NCBI GenBank assembly: GCA_014058105.1
Contig: JACGCM010000012.1
Location: forward strand, 992,001 to 1,056,000
Direction: 5' to 3'
DNA from: Kingdonia uniflora
Lineage: Eukaryota > Streptophyta > Magnoliopsida > Ranunculales > Circaeasteraceae
DNA: 64,000 bases
Positions within the stretch are counted from its first letter, which is position 1, and the number at the start of each line of letters is the position of its first letter. This document shows positions 55,524 through 64,000 of the stretch, piece by piece. A program made the translations under genes and the position numbers. A model generated the notes under the pieces. It had not been told where the DNA came from, ran no database searches, and saw only the letters and a list, made by a program, of their open reading frames with translations.

Positions 55524-56061
55524 TGGTCTAAGAGGATCTGAAGGAGAATGAAGTTTTTTTTCAAAATTAGCCAAAGTCGTTCGAACGACCCAATTCCACC
55601 TCTCTAGAATTTGGCCCAGGAAACCCAAGTCGTTCGAATGACTCTTTTCATACTCTCTAGAATTTTGGCCCATAAACAATTTTCGTTCAAGCTTGGATGC
55701 CGTTCGAACGAGTTGTCAAGTTTATAGGGTTTTAGACCAATTGGCGTAAAGTCATTCGAACGACTCCCTATTTCGTTCGAATGAGCTTGGCGTTGGTTGT
55801 ATTTCTGAGGCGTGTTTTTGCCTCGAGATACATTCTATTTGTATATTTAGTTCCCTAGTATATAAAGGGGACTTAGGTTATTTTTCTAGATCTATGTTAG
55901 TTTAATAAGAGTTTTGAGGAAAAAGCTTAGGGTTTAAAGTAATTCAAGTTGTAATCAATTGATTTGAGCAATTGAAACTCTTAAAGAGACTTTTCCCAAT
56001 CCAATTTCTATGTTCTTCGTACTTTTCTGCTAACTAGGGTTTCTCTTCGTATTATGAATTA
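55524..56061 (+). repeat. gypsy-B 3' LTR
   Basis: Matches the 5' LTR but is 44 bp shorter. Two of the 21-bp palindrome pairs have collapsed to one core (cores at 55580 and 55633 where the 5' LTR has pairs), which accounts for most of the difference. Remaining cores include 55703, 55755 and 55776. It ends TATGAATTA, followed by the duplication CAGGG. Confidence 0.88.
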
Positions 56062-56066
56062 CAGGG

Positions 56067-59000
56067 GCTCGAACAAGGCATAAGGAAGAGTGTTGTGGGT
56101 ACTCTAGGCATGGGTAGGGTAGGGCTCAACCAAGGCACAGAGAAAAATATTGTGGAAACCAGGTAAGGAACTGCGAGCACGGGGCAGGGCATGCCCTTGC
56201 CACATACAAAACTGACTGGTTTGGGACATGACAGCGAGGAGAGAGAGGGGTCGGGGATCACCGATTGTGACACGGGTACGCCGATGGTGCCCTGTGACAC
56301 CAGTTCGATATTTACCGAGGAAGAACATTGTCGAATCATAGAGAAAACTATTTTTGGGGAGGACTCACTAATTTCTTCGAGATCGGTAATAGATGCAGCA
56401 AGTATCGAGGTGAGACCTGAAATATAGATCGCAATAGATCCTTTGCCACACCAGTGGGTAAGACGGGGAACACCGCGAAGGGCACTCACATTATGTAGGT
56501 CACTGACCAAGGGAGGCGATGTTAGTTTAGGGACAAGCGAGTATTAAAAGAAGCTACACTTTTTCGCACACGGGTAGAGGCTCAAGGAAAGGGATTGGAG
56601 ACGATTATACATGGGGGGTCAACAAATAACCTCATCTCTGAGAGTGTAACGGATAAACTACGGCTCAATCTCGTACCCCATCCCAAAGTCATTGCATTAA
56701 GTTCGTTACAAATTAACGGACGGGAAACAAGGGGAGGTATCGGTGCTATACCGTACGTGTGTGAAGATAAAAATGGGAAAGTATGAAGAATCCATATTAT
56801 GTACTGTTATTAAAATTGATGTATGTTATTTACTCCTAGGCATGCCCTGGCAACGGGAGAGGAATGATATGCATATCGGTTGACCTAATGTGTACGTTTT
56901 CATGTGAAGGGGTATTCGACAGAGATGGATAGGTCTACTGCCAAAAGAACCCCCCAGTTCCTAAGACAAGTAGTTTCCTAGCTTAGGGTAGGAGGCAAGG
57001 ACTTGCTTACACTATGGTTTGTGCGATGTTTACCTCCCCTACGCCAATACCTGATGAGTTACAACCGCTTCTTGATAGGTTCCTCGACGTATGTTGAGAG
57101 CCGGATCTGCCAGAGTTACCACCATTACGAGATATTCAACATAACATTAATTTGATTCTAGGGGCACCTCTACCTAATTTTCCCCATTATCGTATGACCC
57201 CAACAGAGCATGCAGAGTTAGAGAGACAGGTCGCTGAGTTATGTGCGAAAGGGGTTCTGTGGGATAACATATTACCCGTAGCAGTTCCAGTACTCTTAGT
57301 CCTCAAGAAGGACGGGAGTTACCGTATGTGTGTTGATTGTCAGGTAGTTAACAAAATCACGGTAAAATACAGATTTCTCATTCCTTGATTAGAGGATATT
57401 ATCGATGATCTCTATGGCGCTTGATTCTTCTCCAAGTTAGATCTTAAAAGCGGGTACCACAAGATTTGCATGCGACCAGGGGATAAGTGGAAGACAGTTT
57501 TAAAGACCAAAGACGGTCTATATGAGTGGTTAGTAATAACTTTTGGACTATCTAACGCACCGTCTACATTTATGAGATTGATGACTGAGGTACTACGAGA
57601 CTATATCGTAGAGAGATTTGCGGTTGTCTACTTCGATGATATTCTTATTCCAGCCGCACCAAGGAGGAGCATCTTATTCATGTGGAAAGAGTTTTAGAGG
57701 CCCTGCGTCAGCATCGGTTATTTCTTCAGCTGAAGAAGTGTTCTTTCCTCGTCGATGCAGTGTAGTTTTTGGGGTATGTTATTTCGTCAGAGGGGATCAA
57801 AGTAGATGAGGAAAATGTGGATACGATCAGGAGCTGGCCAGTCTTTACCACAATAATATAGGTACGTAGTTTTTATGGGTTGGTTACGTTCTACAGGCAA
57901 TTCATAGATGGGTTCAACAGTATTATGACACCGATCACTTCCCTCATGGAAAAGGTGCCTTTTAAGTGGACTTCTGAGGCTAAAGAGACATTCTAATTGG
58001 TCAAACAGAAGCTTACCACAACTCATGTTCTTGCATTACCAGATTTTTTTTAGGGCTAGTTTTTGAGGTTACTACAGACGCATGTAAGACTGAGATTGGA
58101 GATGCGCTTTCATAATTCGGGAGGCTGGTGGCTTATTTTAGTGAGAAATTATTTAGAGCACAGTTGAACTACAACACGTATGATATCGAGTTGCTAGCGG
58201 TAGTGCGGTCTTTACGGTATTGGCGACATTATTTGGTTTATCGAGAGTTTGCTAACCATTCAGATTATGATGCACTACGTCACATGCATAGTCAGTAGAG
58301 GATGTAGACATACAGGCAGACTAAGTGGTTTAGTTACTTTTAGAGTTTTGATTTTCACATTCAGCACATCAAGGGTAAGGAAAATGGGTTTGTTGACAAG
58401 ATCAGCAAGACAACTCATCTCTTAGTCAATTTGGGTTTTCTGAGTTTCATGTCTTGTACCATTTTGATGTGTACTTTGGGCCTATTTATGAGTCATGTGG
58501 GCAGCACCAGGGTTCTTATGAGGAATATACTATTCAGGATGGGTATTTATTAAAGGATACTGCCCTTTGTATTCTGATTTCTTCTATGCGAGAGCAACTG
58601 ATTGCAGATATCCATGTTGGGGGTCTTGGGGGACATTTCAGGATGATCAAGACCATGGCCCTTATGAGATAGAGGTACTTTTGGGACACTATGCGCAAGG
58701 ATGTTAATGTTTTTATCCGACGATGTTATTCTTGTGCGACGGTTAAAGGGAGAGAGCAGAAACTGGCATTTACATACCTTTGTCGATTCCTTCTAGCCCT
58801 TGGAGAGATGTTTCAATGAACTTTGTTACAGGGTTGCCAAAGACACGGGGTTTCGACTATCTTTGTGGTTATTGATCGATTCTCAAAAATGACACATTTT
58901 ATACCTTGCACTAAAACGGAAGATGCGGCTTACGTGGCTCGACTGTTCTTCAAGGAGGTAGTACGTTTACATTGGGTTCCGCAGTCAATTGCTCCCGAGA

Positions 59001-59871
59001 GGGATCGACGGTTTACGGGGCATTTCTGGAGGACATTATAGAGACTTCTACGTTGTAAGCTTCGCTTTTCTACAGCTTTTCACCCTCATACAGACTGACA
59101 GACAGAGGTGGTTAACTGAAGTTTAGGTAATCCACTACGGTGTATTACATGGGATATGCTTACGGAGTGGGATTTTGCACTTTTACAGACCGAGTTTGCC
59201 TTCAATAGTTTTGTCAACAGTTCGGCGAGACTATCTCCTTTTCAGATTGTGACAGGTTACTCCCCATATCTTGTGTTGGATTCAACACCTATTCCCCAGT
59301 TAGTACCTACTTCTGACAGTACTGCAGAGTTTGCTGAGTCCATTCGGGAGATATATGAGGAGGTCCGACAACATTTAGCAGATGTTTACGCAAGAGTAAA
59401 GGAGATGGTAGATCAACATAGACGAGAGGCTATCTTTTCACCTAGAGACTTGGTTATACTTTATAGAGAGAAGGGATGTCGTACGGGAGTGGCGCTTAAA
59501 CTTCTCTTGCGTAAATCAAGACCTTATCGCATCATTCGGTGTTATGGGGAAAATGCTTATGAGCTTGATATTCCTGGAGCGCGATCTCATGTTGTCAATG
59601 TCAAACTTTTGACTCAGTTCTATGGTGGCATTCCAGCACACCCAGTGACACCTGCACCTGGCGTTGCGATGACTAACGAGATTGATAAAATATTGGATAG
59701 TCGTTTAGACACCGCAGGATATGTTGAGTTTTTGGTATGATGGGTTGGTGTTAACAAGGAGGAGGATTCATGGATTTCGGAGGAATCTTTCGCACGAATA
59801 GACCCGACATTTTACGATGATTATATGTGGCTACAAAATTCGTAGTCGAATTCTTCTTAGGAGGGGAGAGT
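56067..59871 (+). pseudogene. gypsy-A pol with chromodomain
   Basis: Protease-like piece near 56595 (ETIIHGGSTNNLISESVTDK; HGG in place of D-S/T-G). RT from about 57045 ([60 protein letters not shown]) with YFDDILI at 57630. RNase H is broken by stops. Integrase has its HHCC finger near 58605-58745; the first catalytic position reads SMNFVTGLP (Asp to Asn) and the second APERDRRF (the usual SDRD is lost). The C-terminus (KILDSRLDTAGYVEFLV, stop, WVGVNKEEDSWISEESF) resembles a chromodomain, which targets integration to chromatin. Many stops. Confidence 0.85.
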
Positions 59872-60041
59872 TGATAGATCATGCCTTGTCGAGGTCACGT
59901 ACCTTATACTTTAGCTTTATATTGATGTTAGGAGCCCTTTTAGTTTTCAGTTTCTTGTTTGAGTTTGGGGGAAAAACTCTAAAAAACCTTTGAATTGCAA
60001 TTATAGTTATTTTGTTACTTCCGCAATCGTAGAAATTAACA
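59872..60041 (+). repeat. gypsy-A 3' LTR
   Basis: 170 bp, matching 48310-48493; ends AGAAATTAACA and is followed by the duplication GTAAA (60042-60046). Confidence 0.88.
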
Positions 60042-60046
60042 GTAAA

Positions 60047-63000
60047 TAACAGTCTCTATTTATTTTATTTTCTTGTTTCTCGTTTTATTTTATATTACTA
60101 AGACATAATGATGATATATTGGGAATATTTGAGCCCCAAACAGTCACTCTAAGCACAAAACTCACATTGTGTTTGCTATTTATCTGCACCTACCTCCTCT
60201 TTGTCTTTGAATTCTTCCTTGGTATTCTCCACCTTATCTCCAACATCTTCATCTTTCCCAATTTGTCTCATTATTCATGATTTCTTCCAAGGCTGGGACT
60301 CCTTTGTCGAGTCATTATCCTTTTCCTATCTTGACTCATGATCTTTAGGTCCTCGAGGGAAAAATAGACATGGAAGACTATAAAATGAGGAAGTAGATTA
60401 GGAACACATGATAAGTCAAATAGGTGGATAGTGCTTTTTCTAATGAGGATGTAGGATAACTTCCAAGTCTCCATCTTTTGGAGTATTCCAATGCCTAAAT
60501 CATTTCTCATGGGCCCTTAAAGTTCTAAGCTATAAAATGTCTTATATGGTGGATTAGTGATATGAAATCTATAAATTAGGTACAATTCTGTCCTTAACTT
60601 CTAAACAAGAAATATGGAAAATTCTCAATTGAGTGATATAGTTTTTTTTTTCTTGGTCACAGCTATACTCCGTGTAGATCCATGTCATGTTCAACCTCAA
60701 ATTTGTTTTCATGTCACTCGACTTTTACAATGTAGGAGATGGTGGTGGATTTGTATATTGAAGAGAGTAACTTCTAAAGGGATGTACTTAAATGAAGCTA
60801 TTATAAATTTATTAATAGTGTTTACTGTTTAATGTATCTGAGTTTGCCAACCCTGTCTATCAACCTACAATGGTCTGGTTAAAGTTTTAAACAATTTAGT
60901 AAGAATGTCATCATGACAATGTATGCTATCGATATGTTCTATAGATAGTTTGTATTGTATATGTAAAATTTTCATCAATGCTCTTTCCCCTTGGATCCAA
61001 GACAACTTGATCTTGTATGATTCTTATATTTTATTACTTAGTAAAGAATTTTATCAGTGAAAAATTATAGCAATATATTGCATATCTTGTCCTTGCAACT
61101 CTAATCTAAGCCAATATGTAAAAAGGGTAATGAGAGTTCAATCATATCATACTTCTTTTTGCATATTGAAGATCTTAGTTAGAATGTGCTCTCTCTATCT
61201 ACAACTTCCACGTTGTTGTGTTACTCCGGGTGAATAAGTTGAGTTATTGCAATTTGCACACATCGATTAGCTAAATGACAAGTAGGCTTGTTGATACACG
61301 TTTCAAATGATTGCTATGCGCAACACGTGTCAGCTATCTGAAGCATATTACAGTTTTTGTTAGGATGGTCTTGACCAGGAATGGATGTGAGTAAACTATT
61401 CATGCCAAAATATATTGGAGTTAATGTTGACAATCTCTTTCTTGCTTTCTTACTGATTCTCATTTTAATTTATCAAGCCTTGATAGTTACACGGACTATT
61501 CATTTAAAGCAGAACTTGTGATAAATGTTAATGGTATATGGATAAATCTCGTCACAAGTTAATTTTGAAAATATGGTGTGGTGAAGTTGTGCTCAACAAC
61601 ATTCTGAAATGCCGATCCACCTCTGGTTTCAGTATTAATTATCTCCCTTACTTCAATATATACAATGTTGGTTTCCAACAAATAGTTTGGCAGCTTGAGG
61701 CAGGTTCAGATTTATAGAATTGCATTCGCCATCTACTGTCTTTTTTCTGGACTTGTATGGAGTTTCAGCTCGGTTGTACTTAGATTTTCCTGCAAGGAGG
61801 TCTGAAACGAACTTTATATGCGTGGGGTTTGCGGATTAGAAGTCTGAAATAAATAAAGAAGAAATTGGAATTGATCAAAATGAAGAGAAACATTTTTTGT
61901 TGATCTATGCTTTCAACATAACGCCTATCAAAAAGCAACACACTAGAAAACATTTTACAACGTAAAGAAACGCTTGTTTAAAGATCTTAAACACAGTTGT
62001 GGGACTTGTACTAAAAACAACTATTAAAACAAAGCTCTCTACAAACGCTTACATGAAAGAAAAAAACCATTTCCGGGCATAGCTCATCAAGCCAAATCCA
62101 ACTCTATTGATTTTTCCTCGAGATACTCTTTTCGTCCTTAACTTTGGACAAATCACATCAACTCTTATTTCCTCTCTCCTGTCCTATATTGCCACGTGTC
62201 ACATCTCTTTCCTTCTCCAACAACACTTCTCTTTCAAAACCATCTCCAACAAAGAACCAAAAACCCATAAAAGCCTCACTCTCTCAAATCCTCATCAGTG
62301 GTGCCTTTGTTAGCTGAGATGACCCTTCCTTGGTTGCACTCAACAAGGTTAGTCTCAACAAATCTAACATTTGCAACCTCATTTTTTATGATTTGTAGAT
62401 TTCCATAAACTTGCTTAGTATGCTAATTTAGTTTTGTAGATTTGATATACATGTTGTAAATAAACATTGTCTTACAGCTTACACTTACTTAAGTCATCCG
62501 AGTTTAAGGCGGGATCGACTTAGGACCGTAAATCGTCCTAAACCTAAAAAAACTGTTGTTTTTAGTAAGCTGAGGTCTCCATAATGAGGATTCGTTAGAC
62601 GAATAGTTAATGAGAGACTTGATAAACAAAGAAATATCCATTGTCATTACGAACAAAATCTAAAAGAATTCATAGAGATTATAAAGGATGAGCCGTATTC
62701 ATCTTGATTAACGAAAGCATAAGGTGTCTGAATCAAGCTTGGTGCGCCTTTTTTTGTACTTAAATTATATTGCAAAAGGGTTTTGGAGAGGAAAGTTTAC
62801 TAGAAGACTTGACAATCAAAATAAAATCACAGGATAAAAGAAACCTAAAGACTAAATGCAGCAAGTAGCACGACATGCTTCCTCCACCCCAAATGAGCAG
62901 TTGCATCTCGGTGCATACATGAAATACTCTTTTTATTAACCTAAACTAGTAGGTTGTGAAGACCAATAAACACATGACCTATATAGGCCTAGGTTACTGC

Positions 63001-63702
63001 AATCATAAATGAAATAACAACTGCAGGGTAAATGTAGCTTACCTTCTCCATGAAGGAGTAACCCTTTGTTCCACAGAATGAACAGCCATATTCACCTTGG
63101 AGCGCTAGTATGAAATCATTGATTTTTAGGTGGCTTTTCTTGGTAACAATAGATAAAATATGTAACTTGTGAAATTTCTGACTTTAATACCTCTCTGAGA
63201 CGTAGTAGGTTTTAGGCTTCAGATCCCTAGATCCCTGAGAACTATAAGATGTGGTCTCTGATTATGTAGTTTCTTAAGTATCAAAGCTCTTTGGCTACAA
63301 CTTTTAATGTTTCTTCCAACCGATGTGTATCTCAATAAAAATCTGTCGTTATGGTAAGCATAGACATTAACTAAAGGAAAAGTAATGTAATAGATTTGAA
63401 CCATGCGTACATTTTCGTAAACACCTATCATATAATCATAGAGTATATAGTACTTTTCTTGTATAACAACATAGGTTCCGACTAAAATAATGATATTTTT
63501 TATCGTAACTTGAGTCAGACCCATTTCTCCATCTGTAGATTGAAAAAGATTAAATTTGCTAAGTGCAAAAAGTTTAAATATTCCGGATTCGAGTAAGCGA
63601 AGATGGACAGCTTTAAAAGGCTTGGTTCGTAAAAATATGAAATGGTGTATGAAGTTACCTCCCTTTGTTTGTTATGTGTAACGGGGTATTCCTTTACATC
63701 AA
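60047..63702. other. Right flank, no gene confidently recognised
   Basis: AT-rich DNA without a convincing gene. Near 62193-62198 a G-box CACGTG and a CATAAAAG box near 62266 precede an ATG at 62319, a weak promoter-like arrangement. On the minus strand 63040-63105 could be an exon (GEYGCSFCGTKGYSFMEK followed by a GTAAGC donor), but I find no partner exon. Two minus-strand open stretches (63219-63524, 63515-63748) contain phrases such as FFNLQMEKWV that faintly suggest an F-box-associated pseudogene. None of these is called as a gene. Confidence 0.4.
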
Positions 63703-64000
63703 TTGATTGAGGTTTTAAACCTTTGGCGAATGTGCCTCTCTCCAACAATTACCGAAACCCCTTTGTTTATCAAACCTGTTCTCTCTCTACCTAATTACCT
63801 GTATGCTGATGTTTTTACTAGAGCTTTCCACATATCTGATCAATACAAGTTGATTAATTGTATCAAGTTATCTAGGAATAATCTTCCTTTATCTTATCTC
63901 CAATTTGCGGATGGCAACTACCTATTCTCATCAAAGCCATTTTGGTAATGTAGTTGACCTTCTTAGACATCTTGAAGCCATGTCACAGCAGAAAGCAAAT
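63703..64000 (+). pseudogene. LINE (L1-type) reverse transcriptase fragment
   Basis: The translation includes LPNYLYADVFTRAFH, then IKLSRNNLPLSYLQFADGNY, then (after a frameshift) FGNVVDLLRHLEAMSQQKAN. The pattern 'I..SR...P.S.L.FADD...F ... L..' is the polymerase core of plant L1 LINEs; the active-site FADD reads FADG here, so it would be inactive. The fragment runs off the right edge of the window. The call rests on this short motif region only. Confidence 0.55.

Larger units (their letters stand above)
49627..56061 (+). mobile_element. Ty3/gypsy element gypsy-B, nested in gypsy-A
   Basis: LTRs at 49627-50208 (582 bp) and 55524-56061 (538 bp), with a perfect 5-bp duplication CAGGG (49622-49626 and 56062-56066). 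It is the same family as gypsy-1, with gag, zinc knuckle, protease, RT with YLDD, RNase H and integrase. It is younger or better preserved than gypsy-1 but still broken by stops, frameshifts, a partial RNase H deletion near 53662, and a hAT insertion at 52045-52900. Confidence 0.9.
48310..60041 (+). mobile_element. Ty3/gypsy chromodomain element gypsy-A, outer shell of right nest
   Basis: Short LTRs at 48310-48493 and 59872-60041 are flanked by the perfect duplication GTAAA (48305-48309 and 60042-60046). The primer site TTGGTACC follows the 5' LTR, and GGAGGGGAGAGT precedes the 3' LTR. The interior is split by gypsy-B (49627-56061) and by a solo LTR (48744-49244). Domain order is gag remnant, protease, RT, RNase H, integrase, chromodomain. 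Short LTRs plus a chromodomain suggest a chromovirus, perhaps Reina-like. It is inactive. Confidence 0.88.

Noticed and set aside
60880..61340. Possible minus-strand copia RNase H tail
   Set aside because: Phrases such as DDILTKLFKTL and GKSIDENF appear on the minus strand, but they need several frame changes and lack the catalytic context.
63040..63105. Possible exon with CxxC motif on the minus strand
   Set aside because: A single short candidate exon with no partner exons and no recognised family.
63219..63748. Possible F-box-associated pseudogene on the minus strand
   Set aside because: Only weak similarity by eye (FFNLQMEKWV and similar) and no F-box; not enough to call.

Overview
The window is plant nuclear DNA, most likely from a dicot. 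It is AT-rich, its genes contain introns with GT-AG borders, and it is packed with nested plant LTR retrotransposons. It holds two tandem sieve-element-occlusion (SEO) genes and a SOBIR1-type receptor kinase gene. I cannot name the species from the sequence.

Layout. 1-3274: gene-poor flank with a PPR pseudogene scrap and a hAT-type MITE. 3275-30036: one nested transposon complex. An old Ty1/copia element (copia-2; LTRs 3275-3524 and 29792-30036) was entered by a Ty3/gypsy element (gypsy-1; 4889-24565). The 5' LTR of gypsy-1 was in turn split by a Sirevirus-like copia element (5145-14942, 5-bp target duplication GTTCG), and its body by a CACTA-like DNA transposon (about 16929-20921) carrying a beta-galactosidase gene fragment. 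31214-40081: SEO gene 1 (7 exons, 690 aa), whose first intron holds a 2.65-kb LTR element with its target duplication. 41738-45388: SEO gene 2 (7 exons, 816 aa) with the same intron phases and an N-terminal run of six ~15-residue repeats. 46173-48129: SOBIR1-like receptor kinase (2 exons, 594 aa). 48310-60041: a second nest, a chromodomain gypsy element (gypsy-A) holding a solo LTR and a second copy of the gypsy-1 family (gypsy-B, 49627-56061), which itself contains a hAT transposon (52045-52900). 60047-64000: mostly featureless, with a LINE reverse-transcriptase scrap at the right edge.

How the genes fit together. The SEO proteins are phloem filament proteins that plug sieve tubes after wounding. 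SOBIR1 is the membrane adaptor kinase for LRR receptor-like proteins in immunity. The three genes lie on the same strand within 17 kb and look intact. All the retroelements carry stops, frameshifts or deletions in their coding regions and look dead.

Main discovery candidate. The palindrome TCGTTCGAACGA recurs in regular pairs exactly 21 bp apart (start to start of the TTCGAA core) in the LTRs of elements from two different superfamilies, Ty1/copia and Ty3/gypsy. Pairs are separated by a fixed longer interval: 51-53 bp in the copia LTR, 50-53 bp in gypsy-B, 70 bp in gypsy-1. One 80-bp block of the module aligns without gaps between the copia and gypsy LTRs (66 of 80 positions by hand count), so a regulatory cassette seems to have moved between superfamilies. 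A further pair lies inside the copia element upstream of its third ORF, next to a TATA-like box.
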